16,417 nt of DNA, from assembly GCA_021203685.1 (NCBI GenBank), contig JAJQAS010000199.1, positions 1 to 16,417 on the forward strand, in the 5' to 3' direction. Below, one piece after another: positions 9,301 to 13,742 of this stretch. A program made the position numbers and the translations under genes. Within the stretch, counting starts at the first letter, position 1. The number at the start of each line of letters is the position of its first letter. The notes below the pieces were generated by a model. That model was not told the DNA's origin. It was given only the letters and a program-made list of their open reading frames with translations, and made no database searches. This DNA is from Clostridiales bacterium (GTDB lineage: Bacteria > Bacillota > Clostridia > Oscillospirales > Oscillospiraceae).

Positions 9301-9869
9301 AGAATCCCCTCGTTGACCGCCGCCTGCTTGGGGATGCCGTGGTCCTGAATCTCCAGGTAGTAGTTTTCCTCCCCCATAATGTCCTGCATCAGCAGAGCGT
9401 GGGCTTTGGCGTCCTCGTAGCGGCCCTGATCCAGCAGCCGGGGGATTTCCCCCGCCAGACAGGCGGACAGCGCGATAAGGCCCTCGTGGTGCTGCCGCAG
9501 CAGGTCCAGGTCGATGCGGGGGCGGTTGTAAAAGCCCTCGATGTTGGCCTGACTTACCATGTAGGACAGGTTTCGGTAGCCCTCCTCGTTCTTGCACAGC
9601 AGAACCAGGTGGCGGGCCTCACTGTCCAACTCCTTCACCCGGTCGAAGCGGGTTCGGGGGGCCACGTAGACCTCGCAGCCGATGATGGGCTTGACGCCCT
9701 CGGCCTTGCACGCCTTGTAAAAGTCCACGCAGCCGTACATATTGCCGTGGTCGGTGATGGCCACGGCGGTCTGGCCCAACTCCTTGACCCGCTTCACCAG
9801 CCCGGTGATGCGGCAGGCCCCGTCCAGCAGGGAAAATTCGGTATGCACATGGAGGTGAACAAAGGCCAT
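6384..9869 (-). CDS. dnaE: DNA polymerase III subunit alpha (DnaE)
   Basis: Catalytic subunit of a C-family replicative polymerase. The 1161 residues begin with a PHP domain (HLHVHTEFSLLDG, then ITDHGNMYG), followed by the Pol-beta-like palm with PDIDMDF (Asp396 and Asp398) and the third catalytic Asp548 in KMDFLGLRNLT. Thumb and fingers come next, then the helix-hairpin-helix region near KGVGRTFIEKL. The QFDLF pentapeptide at 908-912 fits a beta-clamp binding motif. A C-terminal OB fold follows (LRLAGVITTVRRK... to about 1090). Length and layout match DnaE1-type proteins. In Clostridia the main elongating polymerase is usually PolC, so this enzyme is expected to extend RNA primers or serve repair. 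The ATG at 9869 has GGGAGG 8 bases upstream. Confidence 0.98.
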   Translation of the reverse strand: MAFVHLHVHTEFSLLDGACRITGLVKRVKELGQTAVAITDHGNMYGCVDFYKACKAEGVKPIIGCEVYVAPRTRFDRVKELDSEARHLVLLCKNEEGYRNLSYMVSQANIEGFYNRPRIDLDLLRQHHEGLIALSACLAGEIPRLLDQGRYEDAKAHALLMQDIMGEENYYLEIQDHGIPKQAAVNEGILRLHRETGIPLVASNDAHYLTREDSQAQDVLMCIQMGKTVEDPNRLRFETDQFYIKSEAEMAALFPDYPEALENTAKIAQRCSMEFEFGHYHLPAFHYPEGYDGESLFAKLCNEGYARRYPNDPPGYRERLDYEMQMISQLGFVDYFLIVADFVGYAKSQDIPVGPGRGSAAGSIVSYCMDITDVDPMKYGLYFERFLNPERVTMPDIDMDFCYRRRGEVIDYVNRTYGSDHVAQIVTFGTMAARGVLRDVGRVLNFPYNEVDQLAKLVPSTLHITLDDAMKLSKELRDKYENDERVRELIDTSRKIEGMPRHASKHAAGVVITRRPVYDYVPLARNDESIVTQYIMTTLEELGLLKMDFLGLRNLTILDDAEQLIRKKVPDFSLKTIPEDDPATFQMLQEGHTAGVFQMESAGMTNVCVQMKASSIEDLTAIVALYRPGPMESIPRFIASKLDPSKITYRHPMLEPILSVTYGCIVYQEQVMMIFQQLAGYSLGGADMVRRAISKKKAKQIQQEEHAFIYGDPARNIKGCVANGIPEDTAKAIYGEIYDFANYAFNKAHAVCYAIVAYQTAYFKCHYPHEYMAALLTSVLDSSTKIAEYISACKDMGIQLLPPDINESGADFTVSGDNIRFGLAAVKGVGRTFIEKLVENRQERGPFRGIQDFCQRLYDYDLNRRALENLIRCGAFDRLGAYRSQLIQVMNPVMDAVASARKRNLEGQFDLFSGLGEDDAPQEVPLPNVPEFSPSELMAMEKETTGLYLSGHPMDEYRDAARQSGAARIGAVMNDFALEDGPQTYHDEQRLRLAGVITTVRRKTTRNDTLMAYVTLEDDTSSIELLCFARVLEESGPLIREGVAVVAEGRISVRDEKAPQLLVDRVWSLRDGAVPPSQGRERRATPQQQPRRGRLFVQVPSIDHPSVDKIKQYLIMFPGTDQLVLCCADTKKRFGIACQTHASLVRALEKLVGQEHVVLRQ

Positions 9870-9908
9870 GACGACGCCCTCCCGGGGAAAGAAAGATAAT
9901 CAAGCTAT

Positions 9909-9937
9909 AGTATACTACGGAGCGGGGGTTTTTACAA
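9909..9937 (-). promoter_or_regulatory. dnaE promoter (sigma-A type)
   Basis: On the minus strand TTGTAA (9937-9932) and TATACT (9914-9909) are separated by exactly 17 bp. The -10 lies 39 bases before the dnaE start, giving a leader of about 33 nt. Confidence 0.65.
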
Positions 9938-10139
9938 GAATGGAACGGGAAAATGGGAAAATCCAAGGAAGCAGGGGAGAGGGACACTCGTTTGGATTCG
10001 CTTCGATTCCTAAGGAGTATACACCTTCGACCGAGAGGAAGCAAGGACAACAGACGAAAGCGGTTTTGAACTTTCTGTGATGGGGAGGGGGATCTGAAAA
10101 GAGAGGAATACATGCTATCTATAGGGAACCCTGTCCCTG
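9938..10139. other. Intergenic region with no recognised gene
   Basis: About 200 bp between the dnaE promoter and the terminator of the upstream operon. It is purine-rich on the plus strand from 9938 to 9990. A short AGGGA/TCCCT stem-loop lies near 10122-10138. Reading frames through it have no family resemblance or ribosome site. I see no RNA gene. Confidence 0.5.
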
Positions 10140-10173
10140 AAAAAGGAGCTGCTCCCAACCGGAAGCAGCTCCT
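10140..10173 (-). terminator. Intrinsic terminator of the Ntn-hydrolase/HD operon
   Basis: On the minus strand, a perfect 10-bp stem AGGAGCTGCT/AGCAGCTCCT (10173-10164 with 10153-10144) with a 10-nt loop is followed directly by five Ts. It begins 8 bp after the stop codon of the HD-domain gene. Confidence 0.9.
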
Positions 10174-10180
10174 CTGACAC

Positions 10181-10636
10181 CTATTTTGTTTTCGTCCCGC
10201 CTGAAACAGACGCCTCCAGCAAGGCCAGTGCCTTTTGGTACTTTTCCGCCCGCTGGCGGTCCTTCTCTGTGGCGGCCGCCAGCCGGGTCAGGTCGCTGTT
10301 GTGCCGCAGGTCGGCAGCCTTGACTGCCCGGGCGATGGGGTTGACTGAGAGGGTGTGGACGTAGTCCAGATAGGGGATCGCGGGGTCACGGGTCAGCAGA
10401 GCCAGCGCTTCCAGCACCGGCGCGGGAAAGCCCTCCAATTCCAGCGCCGACAGCGTCCATTCGGTGTCCTCTACCACATCGTGGAGCAGGGCGGTGGTGC
10501 AGGTCAGTTCGTCCTCCATTTGCTCCGCCAGATGATAGGGGTGGAAGATGTAGGGCAGACCACTCTTGTCCCATTGCCCCAGGTGCGCGTCCCAGGCCAG
10601 CAGCAGGGCCTTTTTCGTCAGCGGTGTGTAGATCAT
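10181..10636 (-). CDS. HD-domain phosphohydrolase, small alarmone hydrolase-like
   Basis: A 151-residue stand-alone HD domain related to the hydrolase half of RelA/SpoT and to MESH1-type small alarmone hydrolases, which remove the 3'-pyrophosphate from (p)ppGpp. The full residue set is present: His32 (FHPYHLA), His52-Asp53 and Glu56-Asp57 in LLHDVVEDT, then Asp109 and Asn113 in KAADLRHN, with the four-residue Asp/Asn spacing seen in Rel hydrolases. There is no synthetase, TGS or ACT domain. The ATG at 10636 overlaps the upstream gene's stop (ATGA) and has no good ribosome site of its own, so translation is probably coupled. A strong terminator follows. The substrate is inferred; other nucleotide pyrophosphates are possible. 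Confidence 0.82.
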   Translation of the reverse strand: MIYTPLTKKALLLAWDAHLGQWDKSGLPYIFHPYHLAEQMEDELTCTTALLHDVVEDTEWTLSALELEGFPAPVLEALALLTRDPAIPYLDYVHTLSVNPIARAVKAADLRHNSDLTRLAAATEKDRQRAEKYQKALALLEASVSGGTKTK

Positions 10637-11259
10637 GGCTGCGGAATGGCAACATAGGCAATGCGCACGCTGCCGCCGACCGTCTGGCGATGCTTTTTAT
10701 CCTGCGCGGCTAGCTCACTGTCCTTACGGATGGCCCACATACAGCGCTTTTTGACCCGGTCGATGAGCTGCCCCAGGGAGTCCTTTTCAAATGCAGAGAC
10801 GGCGGGCTTACTCTGGCGCAGGCTGGGGTCCCACCCGGCCTGGACGAACACCGGCCCTGCAAAGGTCTTGCGGCGTACTTCACCGTTGACCACGTCCAGC
10901 ACATGGACCGTGACCTTGCAGTCCTTTACCTGGCCCAGCAGCAGGGTGAACACCGAGGGGCTGCGGCTGAGGATGTGCTGGGCGGCGGTGGCCTTGCTCA
11001 GCACGCCGGAGATCTGGTTCAGGCGGCTGGCCAGACTGCGGTTCTTTTGCCGGAGGATGTGGTCTGTCAGCCAGCAGTAGTTGACGCCGCCGAAAATGGT
11101 CAGGCCGCAGCAGGCCCAGACCAGCCCCTGGTCCTGGTCGGAGAAGACCTTCCGCCCCCGGTCCAGGTGCAGATGGAGCGCATCGGGCTGGAAGGTCAGG
11201 CGGCTGTCGGCTGCGGTAGCGATGCCGTTTTGGTTGGCAATCAGACAGATATAGGACAT
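10633..11259 (-). CDS. Proteasome-like Ntn-hydrolase family protein (candidate)
   Basis: A 208-residue protein resembling proteasome beta/HslV folds. It starts MSYICLIANQNGIATAADSR. If Met is removed, Ser becomes residue 1, Asp of AADSR falls at position 17 and Lys of GRKVF at 36, close to the Thr1/Asp17/Lys33 catalytic set of proteasomes. The Lys is followed by a GLVWACCGLTIFGG segment like the S3-S4/H1 region. Serine at position 2 suits removal of Met. The ATG at 11259 has AAAGGTGG about 6 bases upstream; the in-frame GTG at 11328 would bury the candidate nucleophile and has no ribosome site. It is the first gene of an operon with the HD hydrolase. Family membership and catalysis are inferred from spacing and motif shape. 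I know no characterised close relative. Confidence 0.6.
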   Translation of the reverse strand: MSYICLIANQNGIATAADSRLTFQPDALHLHLDRGRKVFSDQDQGLVWACCGLTIFGGVNYCWLTDHILRQKNRSLASRLNQISGVLSKATAAQHILSRSPSVFTLLLGQVKDCKVTVHVLDVVNGEVRRKTFAGPVFVQAGWDPSLRQSKPAVSAFEKDSLGQLIDRVKKRCMWAIRKDSELAAQDKKHRQTVGGSVRIAYVAIPQP

Positions 11260-11474
11260 GAGAACCACCTTTCTTTTTTTGAACGAGAAGTGACAGAAGA
11301 ATTGAACAGTTTCCACAGGGTTTTGCACAGAACAGCCGGGAGGGCGGGAGACTTTCCGGTTCTTTTTTTCGGAAAATCAGGAAAAAGGAGAGAGGAACTG
11401 ACATTTTTGAAAGCCGTAAAGGAGTTTACCCTACCGCCCGGGGCAGAAAACCCGGTTTCGGAACGAAACCCATC
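11260..11474 (-). other. Long structured 5' leader of the Ntn-hydrolase/HD operon
   Basis: About 215 nt lie between the inferred transcription start and the first start codon. Near the 5' end is a perfect 7-bp hairpin GGTTTCG/CGAAACC with a 3-nt loop (11470-11454). A GTAAA/TTTAC stem-loop occurs further on, and a pyrimidine-rich stretch precedes the ribosome site. No known riboswitch or T-box motif was recognised. Confidence 0.4.
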
Positions 11475-11480
11475 AAAAAG

Positions 11481-11509
11481 ATTATAACCGGAAACGCCAA
11501 AAAAAGCAA
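11481..11509 (-). promoter_or_regulatory. Promoter of the Ntn-hydrolase/HD operon
   Basis: On the minus strand TTGCTT (11509-11504) and a perfect TATAAT (11486-11481) are separated by 17 bp. It is divergent from the tRNA promoter that starts 60 bp to the right. Confidence 0.7.
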
Positions 11510-11568
11510 CTCATTTTCGCATGGCGGAGTGCGGGGCAGAAACTCTTTCGGAAAATTTCAAATTTTCA

Positions 11569-11597
11569 TTGACAAAGCCAAACTTGTCCGCTATAAT
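11569..11597 (+). promoter_or_regulatory. Consensus promoter of the tRNA-Ser genes
   Basis: TTGACA (11569-11574) and TATAAT (11592-11597) are both perfect, with a 17-bp spacer, 26 bp ahead of the first tRNA. This is the strongest promoter in the window, as expected for stable RNA. Confidence 0.92.
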
Positions 11598-11622
11598 AAT
11601 CCCTGCGTGGAAAAGACCATTT

Positions 11623-11711
11623 GGAGAGATGTCCGAGCGGTTTAAGGAGCCAGTCTTGAAAACTGGTGACCCCGAGAGGGGCCGTGGGTTCGAATCCCAC
11701 TCTCTCCGCCA
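11623..11711 (+). tRNA. tRNA-Ser (UGA anticodon)
   Basis: Acceptor arms GGAGAGA and TCTCTCC pair fully, followed by G and an encoded CCA. The anticodon arm CCAGT-CTTGAAA-ACTGG places TGA at 11657-11659, and GGTTCGAATCC forms the T arm. The long variable arm (CCCCGAGAGGGG) is typical of serine tRNAs. Length is 89 nt. Confidence 0.97.
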
Positions 11712-11764
11712 GAAGATTTCTCCATCACACAAAATTTCATCTGGTGTTATCATTCTACCACTTT

Positions 11765-11855
11765 GCAGAAGTACTCAAGTGGCCGAAGAGGCGCCCCTGC
11801 TAAGGGTGTAGGGCGGGAGACCGTCGCGAGGGTTCAAATCCCTCCTTCTGCGCCA
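11765..11855 (+). tRNA. tRNA-Ser (GCU anticodon)
   Basis: Acceptor arms GCAGAAG and CTTCTGC pair, followed by G and an encoded CCA. The anticodon loop CTGCTAA gives GCT at 11799-11801. The long variable arm and GGTTCAAATCC T loop confirm a class II serine tRNA of 91 nt. It lies 53 bp after the first tRNA-Ser and is probably co-transcribed with it. Confidence 0.97.
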
Positions 11856-11894
11856 AAAATCCGTTGAACTTGTTGAGAGTTCAACGGATTTTTT
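11856..11894 (+). terminator. Intrinsic terminator after the tRNA-Ser pair
   Basis: A perfect 13-bp stem pairs AATCCGTTGAACT (11858-11870) with AGTTCAACGGATT (11878-11890) around a 7-nt loop and ends in six Ts. The A-run on its left flank means it could also stop minus-strand transcripts coming out of the element. Confidence 0.93.
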
Positions 11895-11915
11895 CGTTTA
11901 TCGGGCTTTTTTGGG

Positions 11916-12083
11916 TCAAAAAGTAGGAATGTGAAATTTTACACCCCATTTTATACCCCTTGTCGCGGCGATTTTATCCACATCAATGATGATACCCAAG
12001 TCTTTCAGTGGGCCTTTGAGGACGCCGGTCAGCGAGCTTTTTCCCGCGCCGTTGACGCCGCCAATGATGGTAAATGTTTTCAT
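11916..12083 (-). pseudogene. Zeta/PezT-like P-loop kinase toxin, N-terminal fragment
   Basis: The 55-residue reading frame starts MKTFTIIGGVNGAGKSSL, a Walker A (GxxGxGKS/S type) N-terminus of zeta-toxin/PezT-like P-loop kinases, then LGIIIDVDK as in the first part of that fold. Zeta toxins phosphorylate UDP-N-acetylglucosamine or related sugars. After about residue 42 the sequence turns into unrelated residues encoded by a pair of 12-bp repeats, then stops, so most of the roughly 200-residue domain is gone. The ATG at 12083 has AGAGGAG about 8 bases upstream. The fragment follows an equally broken XRE gene by 27 bp on the same strand, the antitoxin-then-toxin order of PezAT. The specific toxin subfamily is uncertain from so short a piece. 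Confidence 0.65.
11936..11959. repeat. Two tandem 12-bp repeats at the element's left boundary
   Basis: ATTTTACACCCC (11936-11947) is followed directly by ATTTTATACCCC (11948-11959), with one mismatch. They sit where the zeta-like gene loses homology and about 80 bp from the end of tRNA-Ser(GCU). Tandem short repeats of this type can be arm-type integrase sites, but no integrase is present to support this. Confidence 0.55.
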
Positions 12084-12110
12084 GTGGGACACTCCTCTTT
12101 GCTACGCTAT

Positions 12111-12422
12111 TTATTCCCCTGTGTGCAGCGGCTTTTTCTCGTATTTGCCGGAGGCCACCATATCATCGGAGATGTCCACCAGCTTTTGCAGCCCTTGGGT
12201 GTTGAGCTGTTTGGCGTTGCGGTTTAGTTCGTCCAGCTGGGGGTCGGTGTCAGTGATGGTGAGGTGCATTTTCTCTGTGTTTGAGCGCTCCGTCAGATAA
12301 TCCATGTCGATGTTAAAAATATCTGCGATTGCCTCACGCGTTTCCAAATCCGGCTCTCTCTTTCCGGTTTCATACATTCCAACGGCACTTCTGGAAATTC
12401 CAAGAGCCGCTTTTTCAAAACA
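12111..12422 (-). pseudogene. XRE-family helix-turn-helix regulator (PezA-like), N-terminus lost
   Basis: The reading frame from 12422 gives FEKAALGISRSAVGMYETGKREPD, the recognition-helix half of a Cro/CI-type HTH, then an acidic segment and a C-terminal region ending at 12111. The usual first 20 or so residues (start codon, helix 1 and most of helix 2) are missing and replaced by a TAG at 12423-12425. An internal ATG at 12377 would start inside the HTH and is unlikely to make a DNA-binding protein. It lies 27 bp upstream of the zeta-like fragment, so the two look like a decayed antitoxin-toxin pair with both outer ends deleted. In intact relatives the XRE protein would neutralise the kinase and repress the operon. 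Confidence 0.72.
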
Positions 12423-12448
12423 CTAAAAAATGGCATCTTTTTCATTGG

Positions 12449-12479
12449 AAAAGCGTGCCAGTCACCCCAGCACGCTTTT
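12449..12479. terminator. Bidirectional terminator-like hairpin
   Basis: A 10-bp stem AAAAGCGTGC/GCACGCTTTT (12449-12458 with 12470-12479) surrounds an 11-nt loop. The plus strand ends in five Ts. It separates the XRE remnant from sequence derived from the conjugative element. Confidence 0.65.
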
Positions 12480-12669
12480 TCGCAACGCTTGCCGACGCCT
12501 ACGTCTTACTCGCCTCAGGCGTCCAGCATGGTCTCCGCCAGAATGCCATAGCCCCGGGTGGGGTCGTTGACGAGAACGTGTGTCACCGGATGATACCTAC
12601 ACAAATTGCCGTTTCTGTTGTGTTTCCTCAAAATTTGAACTGCATATGCCGATTTACGAAGGCAAAAAG

Positions 12670-12706
12670 GACGAAAGCGTACCGGCGCGTCTGGTGCGCT
12701 TTCGTC
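12670..12706. repeat. Long imperfect inverted repeat
   Basis: GACGAAAGCGTACC (12670-12683) pairs with GGTGCGCTTTCGTC (12693-12706), 14 bp with one wobble and a 9-nt loop. On the minus strand the stem is followed by CCTTTTTG, so it could terminate minus-strand transcripts. On the plus strand no T-run follows. Confidence 0.7.
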
Positions 12707-12754
12707 TGTTAAAGTGACACTATCATTTCCGTTTTTACCCATACATAAAAGACT

Positions 12755-12799
12755 GAGCGTATGTCGCCCCACCACGGGGCAGATGTACGCTCTTCCTTT
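12755..12799 (+). terminator. Compound hairpin plus T-run ahead of the replication operon (possible attenuator)
   Basis: An outer stem GAGCGTA (12755-12761) / TACGCTC (12786-12792) and an inner stem GCCCC (12766-12770) / GGGGC (12776-12780) form one long hairpin followed by TTCCTTTTTG. It lies 30 bp before the first start codon of the downstream genes, so it is either the terminator of something upstream or an attenuator. Confidence 0.6.
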
Positions 12800-12829
12800 T
12801 TGCCCAAACCAAAATGGAGGGATTCTAAG

Positions 12830-13024
12830 ATGGAAAATCGCAACTACACCCAGGACGGCTATTCGCTGGACGGCGAAGCCGCAGTCTGGTACGACAAAAA
12901 CCGGGACGGGAAGTTCCCGGACTGCCGGTTCTGCCGGTATCACATCTACGGGAGCCGGGGCGTCCGGTGCCGCTACAAGCGCTGCCCCTACCGCAAGCAC
13001 AACCGCCGCAAAGGAGAGAAATAA
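12830..13024 (+). CDS. Small Cys-rich basic protein of the conjugative element
   Basis: A 64-residue product with an acidic N-terminal half (YTQDGYSLDGEAAVWYDKNRDGKFPD) and a very basic C-terminal half with four cysteines (CRFC ... CRYKRC), arranged like a small zinc-binding knuckle, ending RKHNRRKGEK. A nucleic-acid binding role is plausible from charge and Cys spacing but unproven. The ATG at 12830 has GGAGG with 9-base spacing. It ends 2 bp before the start of the replication-initiator-like gene, so the two are co-transcribed and probably translationally linked. Small genes in this position occur in Tn1549-type elements. I do not recognise a named family. Confidence 0.7.
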   Translation: MENRNYTQDGYSLDGEAAVWYDKNRDGKFPDCRFCRYHIYGSRGVRCRYKRCPYRKHNRRKGEK

Positions 13025-13026
13025 AA

Positions 13027-13662
13027 ATGCCAGTATTTCGCGTTGAGAAAAACACCAACTATACGACTATGAGCAACTACCACTTGAGAGACCAGAAGCT
13101 GACGCTGAAAGCAAAGGGGCTGCTCTCCCTCTGCCTGAGCCTGCCGGAAAGCTGGGATTACAGCGTCCGGGGGTTGGTGGCCATCTGCAAAGAGGGCAAG
13201 GATTCCATCGTCAAGACCTTGCAGGAGCTGGAGCAGTGCGGCTATCTGGAGCGGCACCAGTTACGCCAGGACGATGGCAAAATGGGCGGCATTGAGTACG
13301 TCATCTATGAAATGCCCCATGCTCCGTGTACGGAAAAACCGCGTGCGGAAAACCCGGACGCGGATACCCCGGATACGGCAAAACCGGATGCGGAGAAACC
13401 GCGTCCGGGAAACCCGCCACAATTAAATAAAGAACAATTAAGTAAAGAAGAATTAAATACTGACTCAAATAAAAGAAAGAAGGAGAAAGAGCCTCGCCAC
13501 CAACACGGGCAATATCGTAACGTGCTTTTGTCGGAGGCTGAGTTTCAAGATTTCCAGGCAGAGTTTCCTCTGGACTACCAGCAGCGCATTGAGCGCCTGT
13601 CGGAGTATATCGCCTCCACCGGCAAGACCTACAAGAGTCACCTTGCCACCATTCGGAGCTGA
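13027..13662 (+). CDS. Replication initiator-like winged-helix protein (DUF6017 type), early stop
   Basis: Starts PVFRVEKNTNYTTMSNYHLRD, the N-terminus of Tn1549/CTn element proteins annotated as replication initiator or helix-turn-helix DUF6017. The winged-helix domain covers about 1-100 (LTLKAKGLLSLCLSLPESWDYS ... LEQCGYLERH). A repeat-rich linker runs from about 102 to 146 and a C-terminal domain from about 150 (LLSEAEFQDFQAEFP). Translation stops at TGA 13660-13662 after HLATIRS, where relatives read W-A-R. The same frame continues ARRDKQKRPEKPTYSHENYT to a second TGA at 13744-13746 overlapping the next gene's ATG. The natural product was therefore about 239 residues, and this copy lost its last 28. 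The ATG at 13027 follows GGAG closely. The role as an initiator is inferred from family and context. Confidence 0.78.
   Translation: MPVFRVEKNTNYTTMSNYHLRDQKLTLKAKGLLSLCLSLPESWDYSVRGLVAICKEGKDSIVKTLQELEQCGYLERHQLRQDDGKMGGIEYVIYEMPHAPCTEKPRAENPDADTPDTAKPDAEKPRPGNPPQLNKEQLSKEELNTDSNKRKKEKEPRHQHGQYRNVLLSEAEFQDFQAEFPLDYQQRIERLSEYIASTGKTYKSHLATIRS
13330..13419 (+). repeat. Six tandem GC-rich 15-bp repeats inside the initiator gene
   Basis: Units in exact 15-bp register are ACGGAAAAACCGCGT, GCGGAAAACCCGGAC, GCGGATACCCCGGAT, ACGGCAAAACCGGAT, GCGGAGAAACCGCGT and CCGGGAAACCCGCCA. They encode five-residue units such as TEKPR, AENPD, ADTPD, TAKPD and AEKPR in the interdomain linker. Confidence 0.85.
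13421..13465 (+). repeat. Three tandem AT-rich 15-bp repeats inside the initiator gene
   Basis: AATTAAATAAAGAAC, AATTAAGTAAAGAAG and AATTAAATACTGACT follow one another without gaps, one base after the GC-rich repeats. They encode LNKEQ, LSKEE and LNTDS. The sharp AT-richness in a GC-rich gene is consistent with a DNA-unwinding element. Confidence 0.85.
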
Positions 13663-13742
13663 GCGCGGCGGGACAAGCAGAAACGCCCGGAGAAGCCGAC
13701 GTACAGCCACGAAAATTACACATTTGAAGGCGGTGACAGCTT

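Larger units (their letters stand above)
12480..12829. other. Gene-poor region upstream of the element's replication genes
   Basis: 350 bp without a convincing gene. On the minus strand the frame ending in a TGA at 12517-12515 closes with a protein-like tail (HVLVNDPTRGYGILAETM) just before the hairpin at 12449-12479; it may be the end of a lost gene, which I cannot identify. On the plus strand an ATG at 12646 opens 23 codons (MPIYEGKKDESVPARLVRFR...) ending at 12717 without a clear ribosome site; it overlaps the inverted repeat at 12670-12706 and could be a gene tail or a leader peptide. No clear promoter for the downstream genes was found. Confidence 0.4.

Noticed and set aside
6345..9899. 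A 1184-codon open frame on the plus strand, fully antisense to dnaE
   Set aside because: It is a product of the GC-rich third positions of dnaE. The translation is unusually rich in His, Val, Gly and Gln, lacks any domain, and has no ribosome site.
11308..11320. A DnaA-box-like GTTTCCACA near 11310
   Set aside because: Only about 7 of 9 matches and isolated; no cluster, so no replication origin is claimed.
11260..11328. A GTG start at 11328 for the proteasome-like protein
   Set aside because: No ribosome site there. The ATG at 11259 has AAAGGTGG and puts Ser at position 2 with the correct spacing to Asp and Lys.
12515..13000. A 161-codon minus-strand frame covering 12515-13000
   Set aside because: Most of it is antisense to the Cys-rich gene. 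Only the last 25 or so codons look protein-like, and no start or ribosome site can be matched to them.
13330..13465. CRISPR-like array
   Set aside because: The repeats are contiguous 15-mers without spacers and lie in frame inside a gene.
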